Source: an uncultured Ruminococcus sp. (GTDB lineage: Bacteria; Bacillota; Clostridia; Oscillospirales; Acutalibacteraceae). From it: a DNA stretch of 49,596 nt. Every line of letters starts with the position of its first letter. Position 1 is the first letter of the stretch. A model generated the notes under the pieces. The model had not been told where the DNA came from. It saw nothing but the letters and a program-made list of their open reading frames with translations, and made no database searches. This document shows, piece by piece, positions 1-9,139 of this stretch. The position numbers and the translations under genes are program-made. The stretch is taken from contig CADBZY010000006.1 of the NCBI GenBank assembly GCA_902799245.1, forward strand, positions 113,177 to 162,772, in the 5' to 3' direction.

Positions 1-117
1 ATCGATCTTTGCCTTTCAGAGCATCACTTTTCGGTATCTTTTCCTGTGGATGACGTATTTACGTGAGTTTGTATAGTCCGATATTTTGGGAAAGTTTTAA
101 TGGAATATTGAAAATAA

Positions 118-483
118 TTACTCGTGGCAATGACCGCAGCCGCAGCCGTCGCCGTGTCCGTCCTCTTCAAAGGCGGCGCGCATGTTCTCCATGAATACGT
201 TGAATACCGCGTCGAGTACCTTTTCGTCGTCGGTGCCTTCGAATTCAACAGAATCATCCTCGTGATGAATCACCTTGAGAATGACCACCTCGGTGTCCTC
301 GTCGTCATCTTCCTCGGACTCATCGGCAGGATAGAATACCGCGTAATCATCGCCTTCGTAGGGAATAATATCCAGCAGATCAAAGGGATATTCCCTGCCT
401 TCCTCGTCGGTCAGGTAGATGTGGCTGTCCTCTTCTTCGTTTGCGGGTGCTGTGTTTTCTTTGAAATCGTTGAAATCAATCAT
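118..483 (-). CDS. DUF1292 family protein with Cys/His-rich tail
   Basis: A 121-residue acidic soluble protein. The core (about residues 20-75), with LTDEEGREYPFDLLDIIPY followed by an acidic loop and VVILKVIHHED, matches the DUF1292 (YrzB-like) family of Firmicutes, whose biochemical role is unknown. The C-terminus ends in a short Cys/His/Gly cluster (GCGCGHCHE) that could bind a metal; that is inference from composition. The ATG at 483 is preceded by AAAGGAAG. It lies 27 bases downstream of the lipoprotein gene and is probably the last gene of the tex operon. DUF1292 genes often sit near ruvX/alaS in other Firmicutes, which is not the case here. Family call good, function unknown. Confidence 0.85.
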   Translation of the reverse strand: MIDFNDFKENTAPANEEEDSHIYLTDEEGREYPFDLLDIIPYEGDDYAVFYPADESEEDDDEDTEVVILKVIHHEDDSVEFEGTDDEKVLDAVFNVFMENMRAAFEEDGHGDGCGCGHCHE

Positions 484-510
484 GTCGCTGCTTCCTTTCG
501 CTTGTCAGAT

Positions 511-1509
511 TTATTTTTTCTTTATATTACAGATCGACGCTGCTGATTCTGTAAACGTGTACTTTTTGTCTCCCGACGCAATCTCGCCGGAGTTTTCCTG
601 ATAGGAGGACTGCTCCTGTATCATGCGGTTATCCAGCGCCATCACCAGCGAACCGCTCAGCGGCTCCCGCTTATTATAGGTGTATTTTATGCCGTCGCTG
701 GAATACGGCTTCGGTATTTCGAGCTGCTTGCCCTTGATGTTGATATAGACATTGCCTTCCTTTATGCTGCTGACGGTGTAGGTGTTTTTTAGTCCTACCT
801 GTTCAAGCTGCCAGCTGCTGCCCTGCTGCAGACTTCCGTCTATTTTATAGAATAGGTCGGATGCAACTTCCTTCATGTTATCGTCTGTCACAACGTCGGC
901 GGTATAAGGGTATTTCTTGTGTATCGCGTCAATGCCCTTGACGGTGAGCTTGTAATCCTTCGCAATATTCACGGTAAAACTCTGCCCGATCAGGTCATAA
1001 TAGACGGCGTTGTCCTCGTTCCTGCCGGATTTGTCGCTGGTATCCGTGGCAATGGCGCCTTCCTCCGTCTCGTAGCCCGTGCGTATCCGCTGGAAGGTAT
1101 ACACGGCGGTCATGGAGCCGTTGCTTTTGACAGTCAGCTTGATACCATAATGATATGTCTGGGTCATGCGGGTGTAGGATATGACCGACTTGCCGCTGTA
1201 GAAATACTGCTCGTTGACGGACGATGATTCCATCGTATAGCTGCCGGATCTGAATTTCGGTGAGGAATACTCTTTTTCTTTCTTTTCAGCCGAAGGTGAA
1301 GTTGTTTTCTTTTCATCCTTCTTCTGTGACGCTTCTGCGGAAGAAGGTTCGTCAGCGGCTTCTTTTTCTGCATTCTCCGATGACACCAAGGCATCGGGAT
1401 ATTTGCCGTCCAGACGTCCCGGCATTTTCTTTTCACAGGCGGAGAAAACGAACAGGCAGATGAAAACAGCCGCAACTGTTACTATAAAAAACCCGTATGA
1501 GCGCCTCAT
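511..1509 (-). CDS. Putative lipoprotein, function unknown
   Basis: 332 residues with a lipoprotein signal: Arg-rich N-terminus, hydrophobic stretch (about 7-24) and lipobox FSAC, so it should be anchored outside the membrane at Cys25. A Ser/Lys/Glu-rich linker (about 35-90) leads to a globular region with several beta-strand-like segments. I recognise no named domain. The start ATG overlaps the tex stop codon as ATGA, so translation is probably coupled to tex and both belong to one transcript. A cytoplasmic RNA-binding factor coupled to a secreted lipoprotein is an odd pairing with no evident functional link. Confidence 0.8.
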   Translation of the reverse strand: MRRSYGFFIVTVAAVFICLFVFSACEKKMPGRLDGKYPDALVSSENAEKEAADEPSSAEASQKKDEKKTTSPSAEKKEKEYSSPKFRSGSYTMESSSVNEQYFYSGKSVISYTRMTQTYHYGIKLTVKSNGSMTAVYTFQRIRTGYETEEGAIATDTSDKSGRNEDNAVYYDLIGQSFTVNIAKDYKLTVKGIDAIHKKYPYTADVVTDDNMKEVASDLFYKIDGSLQQGSSWQLEQVGLKNTYTVSSIKEGNVYINIKGKQLEIPKPYSSDGIKYTYNKREPLSGSLVMALDNRMIQEQSSYQENSGEIASGDKKYTFTESAASICNIKKK

Positions 1510-3677
1510 TGCTTCTTGGGTTCTCCTTTCATGGTAAGACCGATGCGTCCCTTTGCTTCATCAATGGAAAGCACCCAGACTTTCACGATGTCGCCCACCT
1601 TCAACACCTCGGACGGGTGCTTGATGCGGCGGTTGGCGATCTGGGAAATGTGTACAAGGCCGTCCTGATGCACCCCGATGTCCACAAACGCGCCGAAATC
1701 AATGACGTTGCGGACGGTTCCCTGCATTTCCATGCCGACTTTCAGGTCCTTGATGTCCATGACGTCCGTGCGGAGCATGGGTTTCGGAAGCTCGTCACGC
1801 GGATCGCGTCCGGGTCGCATGAGTTCGTTGATGATGTCGGTCAGTGTCGGTACGCCGACGCCGAGCTTCTCGGCGGTCTTGTCATAGCCCATGCGTGCAA
1901 CGGCTTCTTTGAGCTTGCCGAGTCTGCCGCCGCGAATATCGGCCGGGGTAAATCCGCAGAGCTTCAAAAGCGCTTCCGCTGCCGCGTAGCTCTCGGGATG
2001 AACGGCCGTTCCGTCCAGAGGATTGTCGCTCTCGCTGACGCGCATGAAGCCGGCGCACTGCTCAAACGCCTTGGGGCCGAGCTTTGCGACCTTCAACAGT
2101 TCCTTGCGGCTCTTGAATTCGCCGTTGGCCTCGCGGTAGGCGACTATGTTCTTGGAAACGGCGGAGGAGATTCCCACCACCTTGCTCAGAAGGGCAGGAG
2201 AAGCCGTGTTCAGATCAACGCCCACGGAATTCACGCAGTCCTCCACAACGCCGTCCAGCGCCTCGGAAAGCCGCTTCTGCGGCATATCATGCTGGTACTG
2301 TCCCACGCCGATTGCCTTCGGGTCAATCTTGACCAGTTCGGCGAGAGGATCCTGCAATCTGCGGGCAATGGAAATGGCCGAACGCACGTTGACGTCATAA
2401 TCCGGGAATTCCTCAGCGGCCAGCTTGCTGGCGGAATAGACCGACGCACCGGCTTCGCTCACCACCATGTAGGCCACCTTCAGCCCTTCCTCACGGATCA
2501 GCTCGGCGGCGAAGATCTCCGTCTCCTTGCCGGCTGTGCCGTTGCCGATGGCGATGATCTCCACACCGTAGGCCTTTATGAATTTGGTGACGATTCGCTT
2601 GGCCTCGGCGACCTTGGCTTCGGAATGCATGGGGCGCACCGGGTAAATGACCGTCGTATTCAGCAGTCTGCCTGTCGCATCAACCACTGCCACCTTGCAG
2701 CCCATTCGGTAGCCCGGATCGAGTCCCATGGCCACCTTGCCCTTGACGGGCGGCTGCATGAGCAGCTGGTGCAGATTTTCGGAAAATACCTTGATGGCGT
2801 TTTCCACCGCCGCGTCGGTCAGCTCGCCGCGAAGCTCGTTCTGGATGGACGGGAAAATAAGTCTGTCATACGCGTCCTCGGCGGCGGTTCTCACCGCGTC
2901 GGTGCAGGGCAGGTCGCCCCTTTTCAGAACCGCCTTGGCGATAATGTCAACGCCGCGGGAACGGTCGAAGTCAACGGATACTTTGAGGTATTTCTCCCTT
3001 TCGCCGCGGTCGATCGCCAGTATCTTATATCCGGCCGCCTTTTTCATCGGCTCGGAGTAATCGTAATAATTTTCATATACCGACTCCGCTTCGGGGTCGG
3101 CGGCTTTGGAAACGATATTGCCGTGTTCGAACGCGACGGTTCTCAGGCGTTTGCGTATCTCGGCATTGTCGGAAATATCCTCGGCAATGATGTCGAGAGC
3201 GCCCTGCAGCGCTTCCTCGGGGGTGTTGACCTCCTTTTCCGGATTGACAAAGGCGACCGCCATGTCGATGGGGTATTCCCTGGTTTCCTGCGCGAAGATG
3301 GCTGCCGCGAGCGGTTCCAGCCCCTTCTCACGAGCGACGGAGGCGCGTGTCTTGCGCTTCGGCTTGTAGGGACGGTAGATGTCCTCTATTTCCGTGAGCG
3401 TGGCTGCCTTGTCGAGTGCGGCTGTGATCTCGTCGGTCAGCTTGCCTAAATTCTCTATGGAAGCAAGCACCTCATTGCGGCGCTTGTCAAGGTTTTGCAG
3501 ATATTGATAGCGCTCGGAGATTTCGCGCAGCTTCTGGTCGTCCATCGAGCCGTGCATTTCCTTGCGGTAGCGTGCGATAAAGGGAATGGTATTGCCGTCG
3601 TCGATCAGCTTGAGAATGTTCTCGCTGTATTCGAGCTTGATGCCGAATTCGGCGGCAAGCGCCTGTGCAAAATTCAT
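1506..3677 (-). CDS. tex: Tex family transcription accessory / RNA-binding protein
   Basis: 723 residues, the usual Tex length. Order of domains: N-terminal Tex helical region, a YqgF/RNase H-like fold beginning at GLDPGYRMGCK (about residue 319), a helix-hairpin-helix region (LNTASPALLSKVVGIS, about 490-550), and a C-terminal S1 RNA-binding domain (GTVRNVIDFGAFVDIGVHQD, about 650-715). Tex/Spt6-type proteins bind nucleic acid and affect transcription and toxin expression in several bacteria; the exact role in Clostridia is not settled. The start ATG has AAGGATGA upstream. First gene of a likely operon with the downstream lipoprotein, which it overlaps by 4 bases. Confidence 0.95.
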   Translation of the reverse strand: MNFAQALAAEFGIKLEYSENILKLIDDGNTIPFIARYRKEMHGSMDDQKLREISERYQYLQNLDKRRNEVLASIENLGKLTDEITAALDKAATLTEIEDIYRPYKPKRKTRASVAREKGLEPLAAAIFAQETREYPIDMAVAFVNPEKEVNTPEEALQGALDIIAEDISDNAEIRKRLRTVAFEHGNIVSKAADPEAESVYENYYDYSEPMKKAAGYKILAIDRGEREKYLKVSVDFDRSRGVDIIAKAVLKRGDLPCTDAVRTAAEDAYDRLIFPSIQNELRGELTDAAVENAIKVFSENLHQLLMQPPVKGKVAMGLDPGYRMGCKVAVVDATGRLLNTTVIYPVRPMHSEAKVAEAKRIVTKFIKAYGVEIIAIGNGTAGKETEIFAAELIREEGLKVAYMVVSEAGASVYSASKLAAEEFPDYDVNVRSAISIARRLQDPLAELVKIDPKAIGVGQYQHDMPQKRLSEALDGVVEDCVNSVGVDLNTASPALLSKVVGISSAVSKNIVAYREANGEFKSRKELLKVAKLGPKAFEQCAGFMRVSESDNPLDGTAVHPESYAAAEALLKLCGFTPADIRGGRLGKLKEAVARMGYDKTAEKLGVGVPTLTDIINELMRPGRDPRDELPKPMLRTDVMDIKDLKVGMEMQGTVRNVIDFGAFVDIGVHQDGLVHISQIANRRIKHPSEVLKVGDIVKVWVLSIDEAKGRIGLTMKGEPKKQ

Positions 3678-3719
3678 GTTGATACTGTCATCCTTTGCGT
3701 CAATAGTTTTGAAGTAATT

Positions 3720-3748
3720 ATTATATCACATATATTTTTCAAAAGTAT
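3720..3748 (-). promoter_or_regulatory. Candidate extended -10 promoter of tex
   Basis: On the minus strand TGTGATATAAT gives a perfect -10 (3720-3725) with a TG extension. The hexamer 17 bases upstream (ATACTT) is a poor -35. It lies 43 bases upstream of the tex start. An extended -10 can work without a good -35, so this is plausible but not decisive. Confidence 0.45.
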
Positions 3749-3767
3749 GAACCTTTTGTCATTTGTT

Positions 3768-3809
3768 TAAAAAAACTCCGTACAACAGCAATTCTGTCAT
3801 ACGGAGTTT
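3768..3809 (-). terminator. Rho-independent terminator after the HGSNAT-like gene
   Basis: A 10-bp perfect stem (3773-3782 with 3800-3809, aaactccgta/tacggagttt), whose minus-strand copy runs into a T tract at 3769-3775. It sits 7 bases beyond the stop of the gene ending at 3817 and separates it from tex. Confidence 0.85.
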
Positions 3810-3816
3810 TTTATAA

Positions 3817-4617
3817 TCATTTTCCCAATTTCATCAGATAATCCACGGCGTACACCACCGCCAGAATAACCGGCTGATGCAGGATATACACAATCAGCGT
3901 ATGCCGCCCGATGAAGCCTAACCACGGCAACGGATCGGCGTAGCAGAAAGAAGGCAGTTTTTCGCGGTATTTCACAATTAATCCGCCGATATACGCGCCG
4001 CCGAGAAAAAGGAACAGCCACGGCAGCAGCGGTACATAATCCACCGACATGAATCCGCCTTTGATCACGCCGAAGGGATAGAGCTGATTGTTTGCAAGCA
4101 GCTCTTCGGGCAGATCAATTTCAAACAGGCTCTTTATTCCGACAAATCCCTTGCTGATGGTGTAGGTCAGTGTGAAAATGATGGAGCAGACGGGAATCAT
4201 CACGGCGGCAGGCACCTTTTTGAAATACCCATCGAACGCGCCGTAAAGGATCATTCCGGTGCTCATCAGGTGGAGAATACCGAAATAAATCGCCTCTCCG
4301 GGGAAAACAAACGCCGTCACAATCGTAAATACCATCGCAATGGCGAGCAGGCGCCCGCCGCGCTTTAAATTGCTGCGGCTGAAAGCGCAGGAGATTCCCG
4401 CAAGCAGAATAAAGGACGCCGTGTCAAACACGATAATATCGTCGTTGGCGTGATAAGCTGTCCTTCCCCATTCGGTAGGCACGATAAAGGCCATATCAAA
4501 AAGGAAGTGATAGACCACCATGTAGATCAGCGCTATTCCGCGAAAATAATCGATTATTGTAATTCGCTGCTTATAAGCAGGCAAAGCAGATGAGATTGTT
4601 GCGTTTTCATTCTCCAA
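3817..4617 (-). CDS. HGSNAT/DUF1624-type membrane acyltransferase-like protein
   Basis: 266-residue polytopic membrane protein. RITIIDYFRGIALIYMVVYHF near the N-terminus, the conserved His in a YHF context and the following helices fit the heparan-alpha-glucosaminide N-acetyltransferase catalytic family (DUF1624), related to the large acyltransferase-3 group. Such proteins move acyl groups from the cytoplasm onto extracytoplasmic glycans; the substrate here is unknown. The start codon is TTG at 4617 preceded by AAAGGGG at good spacing; the next in-frame ATG would remove the catalytic motif. It lies downstream of two other envelope glycan-type membrane genes, which suggests surface polysaccharide or lipid modification. 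Confidence 0.78.
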   Translation of the reverse strand: MENENATISSALPAYKQRITIIDYFRGIALIYMVVYHFLFDMAFIVPTEWGRTAYHANDDIIVFDTASFILLAGISCAFSRSNLKRGGRLLAIAMVFTIVTAFVFPGEAIYFGILHLMSTGMILYGAFDGYFKKVPAAVMIPVCSIIFTLTYTISKGFVGIKSLFEIDLPEELLANNQLYPFGVIKGGFMSVDYVPLLPWLFLFLGGAYIGGLIVKYREKLPSFCYADPLPWLGFIGRHTLIVYILHQPVILAVVYAVDYLMKLGK

Positions 4618-4700
4618 AAATACGATCCCCTTTCCGAGATATTAAGCCACACCAGACTTGGCTTCTGTAGGATCCAAAACACCCAAAATCAATTGCCCTA

Positions 4701-6371
4701 TCAATGAACCCAATACATAGTCGAATGCAATTGTTCACCGTATTTTTCATAAGTATTGAAATTCTCCGATAAATCAACTATTTTTTGCACGGTGTCATCT
4801 CCTATATATCCTTCAGACCATTCCGTATTATCAATCACCAGAAAAGCCACTCCGTCAGAGACATCCATATTTACCGTCAATTCGTCAATATCAACATCGT
4901 CGGTATCCGTTATATACAACCGATCAACAGACGAAAGAAGTGTAAAATTACCGGTGAGTACATGCGTTGTGTTTTTATCAAGCAATACCAGGGGTTTGTC
5001 ATTGAGAAAGCTGACAGTATCACAAATCACCCGATGCCGACCTTCAAACAGATATTCACAGTTCTTTTTCACTGTCGTACCTGTCCCGATAATGAAAGCG
5101 AAGAAAACGAATCCAGCTGACAATACTGCTCTGTTAACATTGAATATATACGACAAATAATAAACCATCGCCACAAACAGAAAGAAGATAATGGGCATGA
5201 TATTATATAAATATCTCAAATAGCTAAATTTTCCCGAAATATGCGCTACCGTAGATACGGTAAGCAGCATGATCATCGCCGTCATGAACACATACATCGT
5301 TTTCTTGTGCTTGAAAGCATTTTTCATTACATTAACCGGATTTTGAGTGAATATAATATTAGATTTTTTACTCTTTTTGTTTCTCAGTATGGCGGCAAAA
5401 ATCAATATCATGCATAAAACACCAGTGTAAAACAAGCGCCATTTCCAATTCAGTATCATTCTTCTTGTGAACTGCACCCTGTAGGATGACAGACGCTCCG
5501 GAAGCATGGCAATATTCAGGAAATTGGAGGACACCTCGTTGCCGACATTATTGGTGCTTGACCCTGTCGTCTGTCGGAACGCGGCAGGATATACCAGGAA
5601 TACAAGCAAAACGCCTGAAATCATGCTGACGGAATAATAAAGCAGATCACGGAATTTCTTATTTTTCCACAGAAAAACACAGCAGAAGAGCGCGAGGTAA
5701 AACGCGGAAAATGCAAAAAAATACTGTGTAAAAACTCCCAAAAACGTGATTAAAAAACACCACAAATACGGCAGTTTCAGCTTTCCCTCCAGCATGTTTA
5801 AATGTACAAAAAACAGCAGCAAAGTAAACAGTACGAGTACCGAATACATTCTGATATAAAGCACAATATCAACGGCAATAGGTGAAAATCCGTACAGTGC
5901 CATTGGCAGCAATTGCCATATCAGCCCGTTGAAAAGCTCGCGGGAAATCAAAAACAATATGATCTGAGACAGAACAAACGCAATAATATTAATTGACAGT
6001 CCAAACCATTTGCTGAATTTGTCAGGAAAAAATGAACAGACAGTGTGAAGTATGAAGTAGTAAAAAGGAGGATGCGCGTCGGTTGTATTGTTAAGATATG
6101 TTTTATGATACGCGAATCGTTCATTTGTCTGTACTGATACAAATTTTTGTAATGAATCCTTGCCGCTGATCCAATGATTCTTTATGTCATTTGCATTGGA
6201 TAGATTGTCACAGTGATAGCTGTTTGACAGTATATAGCTGTATATCTCATCAATGTGATATTCCTGTTTATTGGCGCAAAAGTAAAACATCATAACTACC
6301 TGTAGCAGCAAAAGCGCCAAAAAAACGAACACAGCATAGTTTTCTTTTCTTTGCATCCTAATATCAAACAA
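4701..6371 (-). CDS. GT-C fold (PMT/ArnT-like) membrane glycosyltransferase
   Basis: A multi-spanning membrane protein of about 556 residues. After the first membrane helix comes EYHIDEIYSY, carrying the acidic pair typical of the first outer loop of GT-C enzymes. Further on, DAHPPFYYF matches the conserved His-Pro-Pro-X-Tyr signature of the PMT/ArnT (GT39/GT83) group, which uses polyprenyl-phosphate sugars at the outer membrane face. About ten more helices and a short C-terminal soluble segment follow. An in-frame GTG at 6407 has no ribosome site, whereas the TTG at 6371 has GGGAGGAG eight bases upstream, so I take TTG. Substrate and acceptor are unknown. Confidence 0.8.
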   Translation of the reverse strand: MFDIRMQRKENYAVFVFLALLLLQVVMMFYFCANKQEYHIDEIYSYILSNSYHCDNLSNANDIKNHWISGKDSLQKFVSVQTNERFAYHKTYLNNTTDAHPPFYYFILHTVCSFFPDKFSKWFGLSINIIAFVLSQIILFLISRELFNGLIWQLLPMALYGFSPIAVDIVLYIRMYSVLVLFTLLLFFVHLNMLEGKLKLPYLWCFLITFLGVFTQYFFAFSAFYLALFCCVFLWKNKKFRDLLYYSVSMISGVLLVFLVYPAAFRQTTGSSTNNVGNEVSSNFLNIAMLPERLSSYRVQFTRRMILNWKWRLFYTGVLCMILIFAAILRNKKSKKSNIIFTQNPVNVMKNAFKHKKTMYVFMTAMIMLLTVSTVAHISGKFSYLRYLYNIMPIIFFLFVAMVYYLSYIFNVNRAVLSAGFVFFAFIIGTGTTVKKNCEYLFEGRHRVICDTVSFLNDKPLVLLDKNTTHVLTGNFTLLSSVDRLYITDTDDVDIDELTVNMDVSDGVAFLVIDNTEWSEGYIGDDTVQKIVDLSENFNTYEKYGEQLHSTMYWVH

Positions 6372-6492
6372 TTTACTCTCCTCCCGATCTAAATGGAAAT
6401 GATTCACGGAGCCACGAATACAGACGCAGCAGTCGATCAGTCCTCACAAAAACCCGTTTAAACGGCAAGACTGTGCAGAAATGGATACTAAT

Positions 6493-8385
6493 TCAAAACC
6501 TTTCTTTCGGGTGGAATGTTGCCACTACCGTTATCGGAAAGAAAAGAAACAGCACCATAAAATATCGCATGATGACAATAGGAAGAAACAGGCAGATCAC
6601 AGTATACAGAAGAATCAATCCTATCGGCAGATACAGACGCCGTTTCGAACGATAAACGGCGTAGAAAAAGCAGTTGAGCAAAAGCCAGAACTGAAAGCCG
6701 ACCGAAAACAGCATAGAGAATATCGGTTTTTTTTCAAATGAAATATCTGCGCTGATTGTCCGATAATATTCCTCTAAAGCAGGCCACAGGTGAATTCGGG
6801 TTCCGGGGCTTGCTACGCCTGTGACAAAATAGCATTTTTCGGAATCATAGGTTCCGCTTCTCACATATCCGTCGATCAGACTGTCGGGGTACCACATATA
6901 TCTGTTCTGCGCAAGAAATGCATTCGCATACGAGGTGGGACATTTACATCCCATTTTTACCCACAGCTTGATAAAGCCGATGTAATCCGCCCTGAAAGCT
7001 TCTTTGCTGATGCAATTTCTGGTCAGATCCGCAAGCTCAGGGCAGTATTCGAGCCTGTCGGTGAAAAAATAACGGTTGTAAGCCTCTCTGTCTTCTGGTG
7101 TCCATTTATCGGGTTCATCGATATTGGCTCTCACCAATGTCTGTGAAACGATCCCCATGGAAGAAAGCGGATTAGGAGTGGAAATCGGCTGACACACAAG
7201 GGAAAGTATGACCGACAGTGAAAGATATACCGACATATTCACGGCGGCAAATACTTTTATCTCGCGGGAAAACTTATGACGTAATCTGAACCACACTACC
7301 GCATTCAAACCGGCAAGCAGCAAAAGGGTCAGCACTTCACTGGTATTATTTCTTGAAAGCAGCGTCATGGACAGCACAAATCCCAGCAAAGCCGGTCCCC
7401 GCAGGGAAGCAAAGAATTTTTCCCTTTCGGTGCTCATCCGGAAAAGCAGAAATGCGAGATATGTCAGCAGTCCGGCAAAAAGCGTATCTCTGCCTATATG
7501 GGTGACGGTAAGATGAATCACCGGAAAGAATGCGCAGTAACCGGCAAGAAAAAGGAAGAGTATCATATGCAGTCTTTTCTCCCATAATACCCCCAGCATA
7601 TCCGCAAACAACAGTGAAAACAGAATCATCTGCACAATGGCATAACAGGCGATTCCGACATTATAAGACCCGAAAAGACCGTGAGACGCGTTAAGGCATC
7701 CGATTAAGAGAACCGAATGCAGGCGCGGAAAAGGCCTCAGATAAATCTCAAACTGCTGATTGAATTCCGCCGTCACATCATAGGAAAATCCGCCCGGAAA
7801 CAGCGCGATGAAGCAGGGCAACCAGCAGAGGAGCAGCAGCAAAGCTGTCAGCCACCGACGTGTCATTACATACTCTATCTGGCGGAACAAAGTCGGAAAA
7901 CGTCTTTCGGAGGTTTCCGTGGGGATGGCTCCCTTGCTTTTGTTACATTCCGCGGCCTCGAAATCCGACAGCTTCTGCCAGACAAACGACACGCCGCAGG
8001 CAAATACATGAATGTACAATACAATACTTGCGCAAACGGCAAGGCTCACAGGAAAAAACCGCCCCGTCTGATCAAAGGCACGTCCCATAGCAGTCATACA
8101 TGACAGCATGAAGCCAAACACATGGGTCAGAATGATTTCCCGCTTACAGTGTTCCCGACCGTAATACCACTTAAACAGCAGATAAAGAACAAACGCGTAA
8201 GCCACAGAAAAAAGGCTGTTGGAAAACCCGATCGAGCTGTCATACAACAGCGACGGAAGCAGAAGTGTGGATAGTATTGACAGACAAGCCGCTATACATG
8301 TATTCGTTCCGGCCGTTCTCAATCGAAAACTGTCCCTCATCTTTTTGGCATATGATGTTACCGCATCAACTGAAACTGACTTCAA
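6493..8385 (-). CDS. DUF6020-like polytopic membrane protein
   Basis: 630 residues with roughly 13 hydrophobic segments. The central motif FPGGFSYDVTAEF followed by a PFPRLHSV segment and a conserved RDTLFAG region are features I associate with the DUF6020 family of Clostridia membrane proteins, which resemble GT-C glycosyltransferases. No activity is known. The start is TTG at 8385 with GGAGTGAGGAAAG just upstream; the next ATG (8337) has no ribosome site. A strong promoter (8447-8475) lies directly upstream. It precedes the GT-C enzyme and the acyltransferase on the same strand, so the three may work together on a cell-surface glycan. Confidence 0.7.
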   Translation of the reverse strand: MKSVSVDAVTSYAKKMRDSFRLRTAGTNTCIAACLSILSTLLLPSLLYDSSIGFSNSLFSVAYAFVLYLLFKWYYGREHCKREIILTHVFGFMLSCMTAMGRAFDQTGRFFPVSLAVCASIVLYIHVFACGVSFVWQKLSDFEAAECNKSKGAIPTETSERRFPTLFRQIEYVMTRRWLTALLLLLCWLPCFIALFPGGFSYDVTAEFNQQFEIYLRPFPRLHSVLLIGCLNASHGLFGSYNVGIACYAIVQMILFSLLFADMLGVLWEKRLHMILFLFLAGYCAFFPVIHLTVTHIGRDTLFAGLLTYLAFLLFRMSTEREKFFASLRGPALLGFVLSMTLLSRNNTSEVLTLLLLAGLNAVVWFRLRHKFSREIKVFAAVNMSVYLSLSVILSLVCQPISTPNPLSSMGIVSQTLVRANIDEPDKWTPEDREAYNRYFFTDRLEYCPELADLTRNCISKEAFRADYIGFIKLWVKMGCKCPTSYANAFLAQNRYMWYPDSLIDGYVRSGTYDSEKCYFVTGVASPGTRIHLWPALEEYYRTISADISFEKKPIFSMLFSVGFQFWLLLNCFFYAVYRSKRRLYLPIGLILLYTVICLFLPIVIMRYFMVLFLFFPITVVATFHPKERF

Positions 8386-8446
8386 CTTTCCTCACTCCGT
8401 TTTTTCCATCATCATGGCTTTTTTTCAATTATAAACAGCCTGTTTC

Positions 8447-8475
8447 ATTTTAGCATTTTATATGATTCTTGTCAA
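8447..8475 (-). promoter_or_regulatory. Sigma-A promoter of the DUF6020-like gene
   Basis: Minus strand: -35 TTGACA (8470-8475), 17-base spacer, -10 TAAAAT (8447-8452) preceded by TGC (extended -10). It is about 60 bases upstream of the TTG start and lies just beyond the tRNA terminator. Confidence 0.85.
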
Positions 8476-8509
8476 CCGTTTGGCACTTTGATCAAAAAAA
8501 CCATAAAAA

Positions 8510-8543
8510 AGAATTAAGCCCTTTTGCTTTCGCAAAAGGGCTT
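8510..8543 (-). terminator. Terminator of the tRNA operon
   Basis: A 12-bp perfect stem (8516-8527 with 8532-8543) with a four-base loop; on the minus strand it is followed by a T-rich tract including six T. It sits four bases past the CCA end of tRNA-Lys. Confidence 0.93.
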
Positions 8544-8546
8544 TGC

Positions 8547-8622
8547 TGGTGACCCATCGGAGATTCGAACTCCGGACACCTTGATTAAAAGTCAAGTGCT
8601 CTGCCAACTGAGCTAATGGGTC
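8547..8622 (-). tRNA. tRNA-Lys (anticodon UUU)
   Basis: 76 bases with encoded CCA. The 7-bp acceptor stem pairs GACCCAT with ATGGGTC; the anticodon loop reads CTTTTAA, giving UUU; the T arm carries GTTCGAATC. Last gene of the five-tRNA operon. Confidence 0.97.
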
Positions 8623-8674
8623 ATATTCGGTTTGCCACGGACGGCATAATAACCTCAGCAGCAAACCTTTTGGC

Positions 8675-8750
8675 TGGCTGGGGTGGCTGGGATCGAACCA
8701 GCGTGATGACGGAATCAAAATCCGTTGCCTTACCGCTTGGCGACACCCCA
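8675..8750 (-). tRNA. tRNA-Gln (anticodon UUG)
   Basis: 76 bases with encoded CCA. Acceptor TGGGGTG pairs with CACCCCA; the anticodon loop TTTTGAT gives UUG; the T arm GGTTCGATCC is intact. Fourth gene of the operon. Confidence 0.96.
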
Positions 8751-8800
8751 TTATAGGGCATGTAACAATAAATATATAATTAAATATATATATATAAAAG

Positions 8801-8847
8801 ACTCGCCGGCACGAAGCACCGCACGGATGCTCCGTGCCGACTCGTCT
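8801..8847 (-). other. Inverted-repeat spacer between tRNA-His and tRNA-Gln
   Basis: The 98-base spacer holds two mutually exclusive stems: 8821-8827 with 8831-8837 (gcacgga/tccgtgc), or 8807-8813 with 8833-8839 (cggcacg/cgtgccg). An AT-only tract (8762-8799) follows on the minus strand. It could be a processing structure or a partial terminator that lowers expression of Gln and Lys tRNAs. No good promoter is visible after it. Confidence 0.5.
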
Positions 8848-8848
8848 G

Positions 8849-8925
8849 TGGGGTGGTATATCGGAGTCGAACCGATGACCTCCAGAGCCACAATCTGGCG
8901 CGCTAACCAACTGCGCCAATACCAC
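8849..8925 (-). tRNA. tRNA-His (anticodon GUG)
   Basis: 77 bases with CCA, plus an encoded G at the -1 position (8926) opposite the C73 discriminator, as required by histidyl-tRNA synthetase. Anticodon loop TTGTGGC gives GUG. Third gene of the operon. Confidence 0.96.
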
Positions 8926-8931
8926 CATAAA

Positions 8932-9008
<77 letters not shown>

Positions 9009-9045
9009 ACATACGGCTAATAAAAGAAGCTCATAGTGAGCTTCG

Positions 9046-9119
9046 TGGAGCGGGTGATGGGAATCGAACCCACACGACCAGCTTGGAAGGCTGGGGTTCT
9101 GCCATTGAACTACACCCGC
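9046..9119 (-). tRNA. tRNA-Gly (anticodon UCC)
   Basis: 74 bases with encoded CCA. Acceptor GCGGGTG pairs with CACCCGC; anticodon loop CTTCCAA gives UCC. First gene of the operon. The spacer to tRNA-Arg contains an 8-bp hairpin (9026-9044), probably a processing element. Confidence 0.97.
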
Positions 9120-9139
9120 GTATATTAGCAGCGTGTTAC

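Noticed and set aside
24-257. A 77-codon minus-strand frame at the window start.
   Set aside because: It overlaps the DUF1292 gene out of frame and has no ribosome site or protein-like composition.
1497-3449. A 650-codon open frame opposite tex.
   Set aside because: Same in-register antisense effect of codon bias; tex on the other strand is complete with all its domains.
8762-8799. AT-only tract as a second tRNA promoter ahead of tRNA-Gln.
   Set aside because: A TATAAT occurs only at the tRNA start itself, and no -35 is placed correctly for any other -10-like hexamer.
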